A DNA stretch of 33,795 nt from Nitrospira sp. (GCA_016873615.1 VGWX01000022.1:1-33795); one strand, 5' to 3'; positions 1 through 8,709 are shown, counted from the first letter of the stretch. A program made the numbers and translations. Notes: generated by a model from the letters alone, not told the origin.

Positions 1-1
1 G

Positions 2-478
2 GTCCTCTATGGAAGCGGGTATGTGCTCATCGCCTTTCTCGAGGGCGGACTTGTAAAAGACTACGGTTGGCTAACCTATCAACAACTCCTTGATGCAATA
101 GCAATAGGCCAATTCACACCTGGACCTCTCCTGAGCACCGCGACCTTTGTGGGATATATTACTTCGGGTGTGTCTGGCGCATTCATAGCAACTGTGGCTG
201 TTTTCCTGCCCTCATTTCTTTTTGTTCTGGTATTGAATCCGCTAATACCGCGCCTCCGGAAATCAGGGACAATGTCTGCTTTCCTTGACGCTGTGAACAT
301 CAGCGCTATAGGACTAATGGTATCTGTTGTTATTAGTCTTGCCGGGCGGACTCTTTTGGACTGGCGGGCAATAGTAATTGCCGCAATCGCTTGTATGGCA
401 GGATTGCGATTTAAAATCAGTAGTGCATGGCTTGTTGCTGGAGGGGCGGCGGTAGGATGGTTATTGCAGAAGATATAG
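2..478 (+). CDS. chrA: ChrA-family chromate/anion transporter, C-terminal half (5' partial)
   Basis: The reading frame is open from base 2, so the gene starts before the window; the GTG at 23 is internal. The visible 158 residues begin V-L-Y-G-S-G-Y-V-L and continue with G-W-L-T and then G-Q-F-T-P-G-P, the conserved signature of CHR-domain (ChrA) transporters. Several hydrophobic helices follow, and the protein ends in a short helix with no extra domain. Known members are inner-membrane proteins that export chromate, or take part in sulfate/anion transport in some lineages. Family membership is clear, but the substrate cannot be read from this half. No terminator hairpin is evident after the stop. 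Confidence 0.88.
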   Translation, partial: VLYGSGYVLIAFLEGGLVKDYGWLTYQQLLDAIAIGQFTPGPLLSTATFVGYITSGVSGAFIATVAVFLPSFLFVLVLNPLIPRLRKSGTMSAFLDAVNISAIGLMVSVVISLAGRTLLDWRAIVIAAIACMAGLRFKISSAWLVAGGAAVGWLLQKI

Positions 479-831
479 AAGTGTTTATTCTACCATATAA
501 CAAATGTGGAGAAATTTGTGTGGACTCTCTATTTTTATGTAAAGGTTTGCAATCTATTGCCGTTTTGCAGGGGCTTTGCTTAGGGAGGACATTGATAGGT
601 CTGCCTACTTTCATAAAAAGCAATAGTTGTAGGGAAACTGTGCAGCAAAAGAGGGGCAGCATAGTCTCTCTATTAAATAATGAGAATTACCTATATCAAA
701 GCTGTTTTAATATATCTTTTAGAATTACCTAATTTTAGTTTATAATTAATAATCAAAAAGTTAGCAGTGCCTGGAGGAGTGTATGTCAAGTTGTATGTCC
801 TTCCTTCGGCACCAGAGAATTAAGGAGAGTT
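479..831 (+). other. 353-bp intergenic region upstream of the NYN gene
   Basis: This A+T-rich stretch has no convincing gene. A 101-codon frame (427-732) overlaps the ChrA 3' end in another register and looks spurious. The right end holds a promoter candidate (718-746) and an 18-codon frame with a good Shine-Dalgarno (783-839), both listed separately. I see no repeats or hairpins of note. Confidence 0.6.
718..746 (+). promoter_or_regulatory. Candidate sigma-70 promoter for the NYN gene
   Basis: A -35-like TTTAGA at 718-723 is followed after 17 bp by a perfect TATAAT at 741-746. The predicted start near 753 would give an 80-nt leader containing the mini-ORF at 783-839. The match is by eye. 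Confidence 0.45.
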
Positions 832-839
832 ATGACTAA
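783..839 (+). CDS. Possible 18-aa leader ORF overlapping the NYN gene start
   Basis: ATG at 783 follows a GGAGGAG Shine-Dalgarno by a few bases. The frame encodes 18 residues ([18 protein letters not shown]) and ends with TAA at 837-839, inside the first codons of the NYN gene (ATG 832). This geometry fits translational coupling. The peptide resembles nothing I know and may have no function of its own. It could also be chance, because the NYN gene has its own AAGGAGAG site within this frame. Confidence 0.3.
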   Translation: MSSCMSFLRHQRIKESYD

Positions 840-1578
840 TGGGCCAACGCAGAAATTAGCTGTTCTGATTGATGCAGACAATGCTCAGCCATCAATCATA
901 GAGGGATTGCTTGCTGAGATAGCCAAGTACGGCACTGCAAACGTTAAGAGAATCTATGGAGACTGGACCGGTCCCCATTTAAAGGGCTGGAAAGACGTTT
1001 TGCTCAAGCATTCCATCCAGCCGATTCAGCAATTTCGTTATACAATAGGAAAAAATGCAACTGATTCCGCCATGATCATTGATGCAATGGATCTGTTATT
1101 CACAAATAAATTTGATGGTTTTTGTATTGTTTCAAGCGACAGTGATTTTACAAAGATAGCCTCAAGACTAAGGGAATCTGGTATTGTTGTTTATGGATTT
1201 GGCGAGAAAAAGACACCGGAGCCATTTGTGTCAGCTTGTGACAAATTTATATATACCGAGGTTTTGATATCCAAAGAAGATGATAATCTATCGATAAAAC
1301 GAAAATCTGCCAATGAGTTAAAACAGGATACAAAGCTGGTGAATCTCTTAAGGAACGCTGTTGAGGCATCCTCAGACGAGAGCGGATGGTCTCATCTCGC
1401 ACCGGTAGGAAACAACATCGCCAAACAGGTCCCGGATTTTGATCCCCGAAACTATGGATACAAGAAACTTGGAGAACTGGTTGCCGCAACAAAACTTTTT
1501 GAAATAGAAGAGCGTCTGGTAGGCGATGGTCAGTCTAAAGCAGTTTATATAAAGGATAAGCGTAAACAAATATATTAA
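832..1578 (+). CDS. NYN-domain (LabA/DUF88-like) protein with C-terminal OST-HTH/LOTUS domain
   Basis: The 248-aa protein begins with an NYN (PIN-like) nuclease fold at about residues 8-145. D14/D16/N17 lie in the first strand (LIDADNA), D78 and D84 in the central helix, and D103/D105 in the SSDSDF motif. These acidic residues form the predicted metal-binding pocket. After a basic linker, residues about 170-235 match an OST-HTH/LOTUS winged-helix module, which binds RNA in characterised proteins. NYN-LOTUS proteins of this form are widespread in bacteria but mostly uncharacterised; a role as RNA-directed ribonuclease is inferred. The start is supported by AAGGAGAG just upstream. moaC follows after 37 bp. 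Confidence 0.85.
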   Translation: MTNGPTQKLAVLIDADNAQPSIIEGLLAEIAKYGTANVKRIYGDWTGPHLKGWKDVLLKHSIQPIQQFRYTIGKNATDSAMIIDAMDLLFTNKFDGFCIVSSDSDFTKIASRLRESGIVVYGFGEKKTPEPFVSACDKFIYTEVLISKEDDNLSIKRKSANELKQDTKLVNLLRNAVEASSDESGWSHLAPVGNNIAKQVPDFDPRNYGYKKLGELVAATKLFEIEERLVGDGQSKAVYIKDKRKQIY

Positions 1579-1615
1579 GCAGTCTTCCTGGAATTATTTC
1601 CAAAGTCAAAGAGGG

Positions 1616-2095
1616 ATGAAAAAGCTTACTCATATCGATAAACAGGGCAGGGTGAAGATGGTTGACGTTACTGAAAAGCCATCAACTCAGAGAGAGGCTA
1701 TTGCAATAGGATCTGTTCATATGAAACCTGAAACCCTGAAACTTATACTGGACAAAAAGATGCCAAAGGGAGATGTGCTCTGCGTTGCCCGCATTGCCGG
1801 CATATCTGCTGCAAAGAAAACAGGTGATCTTATCCCGATGTGTCATCCGTTGAATATCACTGCTGTAAACATTAATATTAATCCTGACAGCAGTAAGAAC
1901 AAAATAGATATTGAAGCAAAGGTAAAGGTTACAGGCCAGACAGGGGTTGAGATGGAGGCGCTGACTGCGGTATCCGTTGCTGCCCTGACCATTTATGATA
2001 TGTGCAAGGCAGTTGATAAAGAGATGGTTATTTCTGATATCATGCTTATTGAGAAACAGGGAGGACGCAGCGGAATATACAAAAGAAAACGATGA
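1616..2095 (+). CDS. moaC: Cyclic pyranopterin monophosphate synthase MoaC
   Basis: MoaC converts the MoaA product, 3',8-cyclo-7,8-dihydro-GTP, to cyclic pyranopterin monophosphate in molybdenum cofactor synthesis in the cytoplasm. The 159-aa length is typical. Family active-site residues fall at expected positions: K51, H77 in the MCHPL motif, E112/E114, D128 and K131. The gene starts at ATG 1616 after an AGAGG site. No other moa/moe gene is present in the window, so the rest of the pathway must be elsewhere. The stop lies 1 bp from the end of the convergent DUF4388 gene, leaving no room for a separate terminator. Confidence 0.97.
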   Translation: MKKLTHIDKQGRVKMVDVTEKPSTQREAIAIGSVHMKPETLKLILDKKMPKGDVLCVARIAGISAAKKTGDLIPMCHPLNITAVNININPDSSKNKIDIEAKVKVTGQTGVEMEALTAVSVAALTIYDMCKAVDKEMVISDIMLIEKQGGRSGIYKRKR

Positions 2096-2096
2096 G

Positions 2097-3536
2097 TTAG
2101 CCCTTTATCTTATCAATGCCCTTTCTTGCCTTAATATTTCCCGGATCGAGTTTTAATGCCTTTCTAAATTGCTCCAGAGCCATTGTTTTTATTCCTTGCA
2201 TGGTATAGATCAAACCAAGATTGGCAAGATTGTCTGCATTGTCCGGTTCCAGTCGTACAGCCTCGAGTATAGCCTGTTCTGCATCACTGAGACTGTCCGG
2301 GATCTTTGTAAGAGAAAGGGAAAGATAACTCCAGTACCTTGCATTCTTTGGCGCTAAACCGGTTGCAAGTCTGAATGCTTCAACAGCGCCCTGGAAGTTG
2401 CTTTTCTTGAATGCCTCAACACCACGCTTAAACTGTTCATCCGCGCTCAATGTTGCTGGTTTATCTTTCTTTTCTTTATGCAATATGGAATTATTATCTT
2501 TTGATTTTAAAGAGTTTTTAAGGATTGTGTAAGCGTTTGTCAAAGCGTCAAAGATTGCTGTAAGCTTATCTTTTAATAGAGGATCTGCAGAACTGAAATA
2601 TCTGTCAGGATGAAATTCCCTGGTCAGCCTGTAATAATTCTTCTTTAAATCATCTTCATTTGAAGTCCCATCTGCCTCAAGCAGTTCATATGGATTGATG
2701 CTGTCGAGATTAAGGTACAGATCATCAACCTTTTTCATATAAGCATATTCATCCTCAGTGACAGGCTGAAGTATTTCTTCAAGAGAAACGCTTTCCATTT
2801 CCTGAGGCTTTTCTGAAATTAATTTCTTTTCTTCGAGAACACCTATCGACCACAACACAAATAATATTTTCATGCCCTCAAAGGAACCGATCCATGCACT
2901 GTCAATAAGCTCTTTGATCGTCTTTGTCCCATCAATAATTGAGAGCATTTTTCTGTCCTGAGGTGTTAATTCCACATCCTGGAAGAGGGTTATAGGGTCG
3001 GCGCTTAGTTTAAGGACAGTATCTGTGCCCGGCATTTCGTTCCTTATTCTGGTCCAGTTGTCTATCCTTTTTATTCCTTCATAAATAAGATTACCCATGC
3101 TCATCTTTAAGGTTATTACTTCATCGGCAGGTATCTCTCCTTCAATGAATTCATACTCTGCATCCTCAAGCAGAAAAAGGCTGTAAATTATCTCCCTGAC
3201 CTGAAACTTTACACCCCAGAAAAGATCTTTTGGTGTGAGATATCCGAGTTCGACAAGGATGGCGCCTTGCCTTTTTCCGGTCTTCTTGAGCAGTTTTACA
3301 GATTCATCATACTGTTCCATATTGATTTTGCCCGCTTTAATAAGCATCTCACCTAACCTGTCATCCTCATATGTTGAGGAAGCAAAAACAGCATCTCCTT
3401 TAAGAAGAAATATTTTTTTCGCGAATGTCATTGTCCTTATCAGGAGAGTCCCTGTCTTTCTGTTTCTGTTCAGATAGACAAGAAGTTTTGAAAGACTGAT
3501 GGTTTTGATCTTCTCTTTCAGCGGTATCTCTGTCAT
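2097..3536 (-). CDS. DUF4388 (PATAN) - J-domain - TPR protein
   Basis: The 479-aa protein has three parts. Residues about 8-160 match DUF4388/PATAN, a signalling module found in bacterial regulatory proteins. Residues about 281-340 form a J-domain with the HPD motif at 309-311, which in DnaJ proteins stimulates DnaK ATPase. Residues about 365-470 form roughly three TPR helical pairs. There is no signal peptide or membrane segment, so it is cytoplasmic. It may act as a J-domain adaptor bringing clients or signalling partners to DnaK; this is inference. It is the last gene of the minus-strand operon and overlaps the AMMECR1 gene by 4 bp (ATGA). Confidence 0.8.
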   Translation of the reverse strand: MTEIPLKEKIKTISLSKLLVYLNRNRKTGTLLIRTMTFAKKIFLLKGDAVFASSTYEDDRLGEMLIKAGKINMEQYDESVKLLKKTGKRQGAILVELGYLTPKDLFWGVKFQVREIIYSLFLLEDAEYEFIEGEIPADEVITLKMSMGNLIYEGIKRIDNWTRIRNEMPGTDTVLKLSADPITLFQDVELTPQDRKMLSIIDGTKTIKELIDSAWIGSFEGMKILFVLWSIGVLEEKKLISEKPQEMESVSLEEILQPVTEDEYAYMKKVDDLYLNLDSINPYELLEADGTSNEDDLKKNYYRLTREFHPDRYFSSADPLLKDKLTAIFDALTNAYTILKNSLKSKDNNSILHKEKKDKPATLSADEQFKRGVEAFKKSNFQGAVEAFRLATGLAPKNARYWSYLSLSLTKIPDSLSDAEQAILEAVRLEPDNADNLANLGLIYTMQGIKTMALEQFRKALKLDPGNIKARKGIDKIKG

Positions 3537-4039
3537 TTGTACCTGATTACCATAAATTTATATATTTCAACATCCTCATGAGGGAGGATGCCTGCTTTCA
3601 TCTTTGTTATTTTTATCTGTTCTTCGACTGTGTCAACCCCCTCCAGGTCAGGAAGCAGTAAGCCTCTCCTGAGTCCACTGATAACAATTATGCCATATTT
3701 TTTAGGATCAAGCTCGTCTGCGGTCTGAATTTTTTCAGGACAGGTCAGAACATCGACAGAATATGTGAGGTCTTTTAGTTCATCTTCCTGAACAGGATGA
3801 AATCTGGGGTCCTTTGTTGCTGCGGATATGGCGTTTGCTATGATTTCAGCTCCAATAGATTCACAGCAGGGCATATAAGTTCCGATACATCCTCTGAGTT
3901 CACCGTGCTTTTTTAGACTGACGAAAACACCTGCCTTTTCTGACATTTCCTGAGGTAAAGGATCAGGTAGCTTTGAAATTATACCTTCCCTCACAAATGC
4001 TTCTATTGACTTCCTGGCAAGTTCAACAAAAGGATGCAT
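3533..4039 (-). CDS. AMMECR1-domain protein (AmmeMemoRadiSam protein A type)
   Basis: The 168-aa protein is a stand-alone AMMECR1 domain. It has the hallmark LRGCIG hexapeptide at residues 48-53 and the downstream conserved DPRF and S-V-D-V-L segments. The family is conserved across bacteria, archaea and eukaryotes without a firmly established biochemical role. In many bacteria it is encoded with a Memo-like protein and a radical SAM enzyme; neither is present here. It directly abuts the polyprenyl synthase gene upstream and overlaps the DUF4388 gene downstream by 4 bp, so translation is probably coupled. Confidence 0.9.
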   Translation of the reverse strand: MHPFVELARKSIEAFVREGIISKLPDPLPQEMSEKAGVFVSLKKHGELRGCIGTYMPCCESIGAEIIANAISAATKDPRFHPVQEDELKDLTYSVDVLTCPEKIQTADELDPKKYGIIVISGLRRGLLLPDLEGVDTVEEQIKITKMKAGILPHEDVEIYKFMVIRYK

Positions 4040-5014
4040 TTATTTTCTTCTCTGCAATGTATAATCGGCTATTACATGCAGCGCTTCTTTTGCGGGTGAA
4101 TCCGGAAATACTGCAAGTTCATTCTTTGCATCAGCAATAAGATCATGGGCCTTTTTCAGAGACAGTTCTATAGTATTGTATTTCTTGAAAAGCTTTAACA
4201 TTTTATTCAGTCCGCTTTTCTTAAAACCATTTTTGATAATATCCTTCAATCCTGATTTTTCTTTCTCTGATGCGTCCTTCAGTAAGTAGATAAGGGGAAG
4301 AGTTATCTTGCCTTCTTTGAGATCCTTGCCGAGACTCTTCCCGAGTTCCACCTCATCTGCCATATAATCAAGCACGTCATCTGCCATCTGAAACGCAATC
4401 CCTGTTTTCGTGCCAAAACTTGCAAGTGCATTTTCTTTATCTTCAGATAAGGAACCGAGAAGCGCGCCTATCCTGCATGATGCAGAAATCAAGGCCGCAG
4501 TTTTTGCCGAGATAATATCAAGATATTCTGCTTCTGTTATCTCAGGATCCCCTGTTTTAGCAAGCTGTAGTATTTCACCTTCTGTCATTCTTGTAGTAGA
4601 TTCTGAGAGCGCCTCCATGATCTTCTGGTTTTTCTGCAGAACAGCAAGCCTCAGGGCATTGGAATAAAGAAAGTCACCAACCAGTATTACAATCTGATTG
4701 CCCCATATAACATGAGACGGAACTTTGCCTCTGCGTATTTCAGCCCCGTCAACAACATCATCATGGAGAAGTGAGGCAGTATGTATTGATTCAATAATTC
4801 CTGCAAGGGTCAAACGGGAATCTCCTTTATATCCTGAGAGTTCAGAACTCAGCAAAAGAATTAATGGCCTGAGTCTTTTGCCGCCACCGTCCATGATATG
4901 TTTTCCAATAAGAGGTATGGTAAAAACAGGGCTTTTGAAAAGGTCTTTAATCCGTGCTTCTACAATACATAATTCTGCTTCATATTTTTTGAAAAGTTCT
5001 TCAAGATTCATCAT
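4040..5014 (-). CDS. Long-chain (all-trans) polyprenyl diphosphate synthase
   Basis: This 324-aa trans-isoprenyl diphosphate synthase adds isopentenyl units to make the side chain of a respiratory quinone (octaprenyl/heptaprenyl type; IspB/HepT relatives). The GGGKRLRP substrate motif is at about residues 43-50. The first aspartate-rich motif DDVVD is at 85-89 and the second, DDVLD, at 212-216. Small residues A80 and S81 sit at the chain-length positions before the first motif, which is typical of long-chain producers. Two adjacent ATGs (5014, 5011) are possible starts. Exact chain length cannot be read from sequence. AMMECR1 begins at the next base after the stop. Confidence 0.92.
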   Translation of the reverse strand: MMNLEELFKKYEAELCIVEARIKDLFKSPVFTIPLIGKHIMDGGGKRLRPLILLLSSELSGYKGDSRLTLAGIIESIHTASLLHDDVVDGAEIRRGKVPSHVIWGNQIVILVGDFLYSNALRLAVLQKNQKIMEALSESTTRMTEGEILQLAKTGDPEITEAEYLDIISAKTAALISASCRIGALLGSLSEDKENALASFGTKTGIAFQMADDVLDYMADEVELGKSLGKDLKEGKITLPLIYLLKDASEKEKSGLKDIIKNGFKKSGLNKMLKLFKKYNTIELSLKKAHDLIADAKNELAVFPDSPAKEALHVIADYTLQRRK

Positions 5015-5098
5015 TAATGGTAGGATAGCTTCTGATTCAAAGTCAAGTCTGATGAGTTATCGGTAGTTTATACGATAATTGGGAGATTATAACGCCTT

Positions 5099-6166
5099 TT
5101 ATTTTGGTCTGAAACGAAACTTGCCGATACTGGCATTCTTCTTCATCAGTTTCTTTAAATTCTTTGGGCTGAAAGCGCCTTTTTCAGTGATAATAGCAGT
5201 GACATATTTATTAGGTGTTACGTCAAATGCGATATTTCTTACTTTAACGCCATCAGGCGCTATCCGGCATTTGCCGAAAATATGGGTTACCTCTTCAGGG
5301 CCTCTTTCCTCAATAGGAATATCTTCTCCTGATCTGATAGAGAAATCGATGCTGCTTAAAGGAGCAGCTACATAAAACGGAATTTTATGTTCCCTGCATA
5401 ATATTGCAACAGTATAGGTTCCTATCTTGTTTGCTACATCGCCGTTACGGACAGTCCTGTCTGTGCCGACGATGGCGAGGTTAATTTCACCTCTCTTCAT
5501 TAAAGCGCCGGCGGTATTATCAGTAATAAGAGTAACCGGTATCCCCTCCTGCATGAGTTCCCAGGCTGTAAGCCTTGCACCCTGGAGTACTGGCCTTGTT
5601 TCATCAGCAATAACCTGGAATTTCTTACCCTGTTCTTTAGCAACAAGCATCGGCGCTGTCGCAGTCCCGTATCCGCCGGTTGCGAGTGCGCCTGCATTAC
5701 AGTGGGTTAGAATGGTATCGCCATCCTTAATGAACTCTGCCCCCCAAATGCCTATTGCCTTATTAACCTCAATATCTTCTTCAAGGATTTTCTTTGCCTC
5801 ATCTATAAGGATTTCCTTTAATCTGCCGACAGATTCTTCTCTGTATTTATTCAGGATGCCTTTAATCTTCTGAACAGACCAGTGAATATTCACAGCAGTT
5901 GGCCTCGTGGAAAGCAAGGTCTGAAAGACAGGTTCAAGTTGCCCGGTAAAATCATCGGAATTATCCGCCTCTATATCCTGCGCTCCAAGCGCTATGCCCA
6001 TTGCAGCAGCAATCCCTATAGCCGGAGCTCCGCGTATCCAGAGTCTTTTAATCCCCTCTGCAACCGTTCTGTAATCAGGACACTCAATAAAAGTGACTTC
6101 CAGGGGCAGCTTTGTCTGATCAAGCATGACGACCTTGCCATTAACCCATTCTATCGCTCTGACCAT
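5099..6166 (-). CDS. mtnA: S-methyl-5-thioribose-1-phosphate isomerase MtnA
   Basis: MtnA isomerises 5-methylthioribose-1-phosphate to 5-methylthioribulose-1-phosphate in methionine salvage. It belongs to the eIF2B-alpha-like fold family. The 355-aa length is normal. The RGAPAIG motif is at about 45-51. The predicted catalytic pair is present: C156 in THCNAGALATGG and D236 in GTDRT. No other mtn gene lies in the window, so the substrate source (MTA phosphorylase or MTR kinase) and later steps must be elsewhere; some bacteria use MtnA in alternative 5'-deoxynucleoside salvage. It lies 25 bp after the NRAMP gene and is probably co-transcribed. Confidence 0.95.
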   Translation of the reverse strand: MVRAIEWVNGKVVMLDQTKLPLEVTFIECPDYRTVAEGIKRLWIRGAPAIGIAAAMGIALGAQDIEADNSDDFTGQLEPVFQTLLSTRPTAVNIHWSVQKIKGILNKYREESVGRLKEILIDEAKKILEEDIEVNKAIGIWGAEFIKDGDTILTHCNAGALATGGYGTATAPMLVAKEQGKKFQVIADETRPVLQGARLTAWELMQEGIPVTLITDNTAGALMKRGEINLAIVGTDRTVRNGDVANKIGTYTVAILCREHKIPFYVAAPLSSIDFSIRSGEDIPIEERGPEEVTHIFGKCRIAPDGVKVRNIAFDVTPNKYVTAIITEKGAFSPKNLKKLMKKNASIGKFRFRPK

Positions 6167-6191
6167 GCAGTCTTTCTCTAATCCATTTATT

Positions 6192-7415
6192 TTAAAATAC
6201 TAACGTAACTGCCCATGAAACAGTTAGGAAGATTACTGAGATAATCGTTCCCCATGATATATAGTTTTGCATTCTGGAATTAGTGAACTCTCCCATGAGC
6301 TTCTTGTTATTAATCAGTAATATGGCAAACACAAGGACAAACGGCAACAAAAGGCCGTTAATAACTGCTGAGAGCACCATTAAAAAAACAAGAGGAGCGC
6401 CGGGGATTAAGACAAGCAGGGAAGCCAGCGCTATTGTTAATGTGTAGATCCACATAAACTGGGGCGCATCCTTGAAGGTTTTATTCACGCCTCTTTCCCA
6501 GCCCATTGCCTCGCATATATAATATGCTGTTGCAAGGGGCACTATTATTGCCCCGAGCAATGAAGCATTCGCCAATGAAACAGCGAATATCAGGGAAGCG
6601 TAATCTCCGGCCAATGGCCTGAGAGCCAGGGCAGCTTCTGAAGCTTCATTGATCCTGATGCCATAAGGGAAGAGAAGCGTGCCGCAAGTTATTATAATAA
6701 AAAAACTTATAATGTCGGTTATGGAACATCCTATAATTACATCAAGCCGGGAGGCTTTGTAATGTTCCTTTGAGATGCCTTTTTCTGCTATGGATGACTG
6801 AAGGTAAAACTGCATCCAGGGTGTAATGGTTGTTCCGATGATTGCTATGCTCATCATTATGTACTCTGATTTCCATTGTATTTTTGGAACAAACGTTTGC
6901 TTTATTACGGCGTTCCAGTCCGGGTTTGCCATGACCCCGGATATGATATACCCTACGAATATAAAACAGGCATAAAGCAGTATGATCTCCACAACCCTGT
7001 AACTCCCTTTTGTGACCAATATCCATATGGTGACAGCCCCAAAAGGCACCATCATATATTTTGTAAATCCGAGGATTTCCATGCTCGCAGCCCATCCCGC
7101 AAAATTAGCCACAGTATTTCCGAAGTTTGCGATGAGGAGACCTAACATCATAAAAAATGTTGTCTTAACTCCATAGTTTTCGCGGATTAGATCAGACAGC
7201 CCCTTTCCGGTAACAACGCCCATGCGGCCTATCATTTCCTGTATTACTACGAGAGCTATTGTTGTGGGTATTAATGTCCAGAGCAAAGAGTATCCGAATC
7301 TTGCGCCTGCAACTGAATAGGTGGTTATACCGCTCGCGTCATTGTCAATGTTTGCAGTTATTATCCCCGGCCCCATAACGGAGATGAATACAGCAACTTT
7401 TTTCCAGAGACTCAT
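6192..7415 (-). CDS. NRAMP-family divalent metal transporter with non-canonical metal site
   Basis: The 407-aa inner-membrane protein has about 11 hydrophobic helices and the SLC11/NRAMP fold signature. The TM1 binding motif, DPGN in Mn2+/Fe2+ transporters, reads D26-A-S-G29 within ANIDNDASG. The TM6 motif (MPH in MntH) reads T198-P-W. The metal-coordinating Asn and Met are therefore absent, although the TM1 Asp is kept. The TM1 region (GPGIIT...DASGITTYS) resembles the NRAMP-related magnesium transporters (NRMT) more than MntH. I infer transport of Mg2+ or another hard cation rather than Mn2+/Fe2+. The start overlaps the upstream MgtE_N gene by 4 bp (ATGA), with GGAGAAAGG inside that gene's end. 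Confidence 0.87.
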   Translation of the reverse strand: MSLWKKVAVFISVMGPGIITANIDNDASGITTYSVAGARFGYSLLWTLIPTTIALVVIQEMIGRMGVVTGKGLSDLIRENYGVKTTFFMMLGLLIANFGNTVANFAGWAASMEILGFTKYMMVPFGAVTIWILVTKGSYRVVEIILLYACFIFVGYIISGVMANPDWNAVIKQTFVPKIQWKSEYIMMSIAIIGTTITPWMQFYLQSSIAEKGISKEHYKASRLDVIIGCSITDIISFFIIITCGTLLFPYGIRINEASEAALALRPLAGDYASLIFAVSLANASLLGAIIVPLATAYYICEAMGWERGVNKTFKDAPQFMWIYTLTIALASLLVLIPGAPLVFLMVLSAVINGLLLPFVLVFAILLINNKKLMGEFTNSRMQNYISWGTIISVIFLTVSWAVTLVF

Positions 7416-8674
7416 ACCTTTCTCCTCTTGCGTTTTGCTGACGGCGGGAGGATTACGTCTATAACATCATCAACGGTAACAATACCAAGCATGAATCCTT
7501 CCGTATCAACGACAGGAATTGCAACAAGGTTATACTTTGACACAATCTCAGCAACTTCAATTTCATCTGTATCCGGTGTAACGGTTTTTAATTTCTTTTC
7601 CAGGATATCAGAGAGCTTTGCATCCGGAGGTGCGAGAAGCAGCTCTCTCAGGGAGACAACGCCAAGCAGTTTTTCATCAGGATCAGTAATGTAGAGATAA
7701 TAGACAGTCTCGACATCCTCAGCATCTTTCCTGAATTTCTCTATAGCGTCCTTTACGCTGATTTCCGGCGGATATGTTATGAAATCATTTGTCATCAGTC
7801 CGCCAGCGGTATCCTCTTCATGGCTGAGCAGTTCCTGTATATCTTCCGCCTCTTCCTTCTCTATGCTCTCAAGTATCTCTTTCGCCTTGTCTACAGGAAG
7901 ATCACTGAGCACATCAGCAGCCTCATCAGGAGGCATTTCTTCAATAATATCTGCTGCCTTATCTGTATCCATTCCGGTTATAATCGCTGCCTGTACATCA
8001 GGTTCAAGTTCTGAAAGTGCTTCAGCCGCAGTCTCCACATCAAGTCCCTTGAAAAATGATGCCCCTTCTTTATGAGATACCTGGCTGATAATCTCTGCAA
8101 TATCAGCGGGGTGAAGTTCTGATACCATCTGTCGCGGGACTGTAAGGGAGATTTTTGTAAGTTTCGGCTCCAGGGGCTGGATATATGTCCAGCTGATAAG
8201 GTTATATGAGAGATGTTTATTAAATATTCTCATAACATCTTCTCCACCCCTTTCAACCCCAAGCCTGCGCATGATACCTCTCATCCCCACGTCAACTGCA
8301 ATAAGTATAGCCTCTGAATCAAAACCCTCAAGCTTGACGTCATTTACCCTGACAACCTTTACGCCATTTGCATCAACTATCTGTTTGTCAAATATATCCC
8401 TGACTATAAGGAGGTCTTTCTCATTGAATTCATAAGTCTGGAGGCTTTCCGTATAAATATTTGAAGAGATTATTCTCTTGTTGAATATATTCAGGCCGGT
8501 CCAGGGGAGATTCAGAAGACTTTTCTTTTTCTCAAGTATCAGGGCGGATACTTTGGGGAATGCTTCACCCCTAACAACAACAATATCCCTGACTTTACCC
8601 AACTCCTCGCCCTTTGGGTCAAGTACAGGTTTCCTGAGTATTTCACTTACAAATAATTCACCAAAAAAAGGCAT
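7412..8674 (-). CDS. PRC-barrel / MgtE_N / CBS-pair protein lacking the MgtE channel
   Basis: The 420-aa soluble protein has PRC-barrel-like repeats at about 8-75 and 88-140, and an MgtE_N superhelix at about 185-285 (LHPADIAEII, then repeated D-K-A-A-D-I-I-E-E-M type helices). A tandem CBS pair spans about 286-408, entering with the MgtE-like H-E-E-D-T-A-G-G-L-M-T and ending V-D-D-V-I-D-V-I. In MgtE the N and CBS domains bind Mg2+ and gate the attached membrane channel. Here the protein ends in a basic tail (KRKRRKV) where the channel would start. It is the first gene of the operon (GGAGAAG before ATG) and is coupled to the NRAMP gene, so I infer it is that transporter's cytosolic sensor or regulator. 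Confidence 0.88.
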   Translation of the reverse strand: MPFFGELFVSEILRKPVLDPKGEELGKVRDIVVVRGEAFPKVSALILEKKKSLLNLPWTGLNIFNKRIISSNIYTESLQTYEFNEKDLLIVRDIFDKQIVDANGVKVVRVNDVKLEGFDSEAILIAVDVGMRGIMRRLGVERGGEDVMRIFNKHLSYNLISWTYIQPLEPKLTKISLTVPRQMVSELHPADIAEIISQVSHKEGASFFKGLDVETAAEALSELEPDVQAAIITGMDTDKAADIIEEMPPDEAADVLSDLPVDKAKEILESIEKEEAEDIQELLSHEEDTAGGLMTNDFITYPPEISVKDAIEKFRKDAEDVETVYYLYITDPDEKLLGVVSLRELLLAPPDAKLSDILEKKLKTVTPDTDEIEVAEIVSKYNLVAIPVVDTEGFMLGIVTVDDVIDVILPPSAKRKRRKV

Positions 8675-8709
8675 TACTTCTCCAATAGCGGTAAATTTGT
8701 TTTGCTTTA

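Noticed and set aside
427-732. 101-codon forward frame after chrA
   Set aside because: It overlaps the real ChrA end in another register, has no Shine-Dalgarno, and its composition is unlike a protein.
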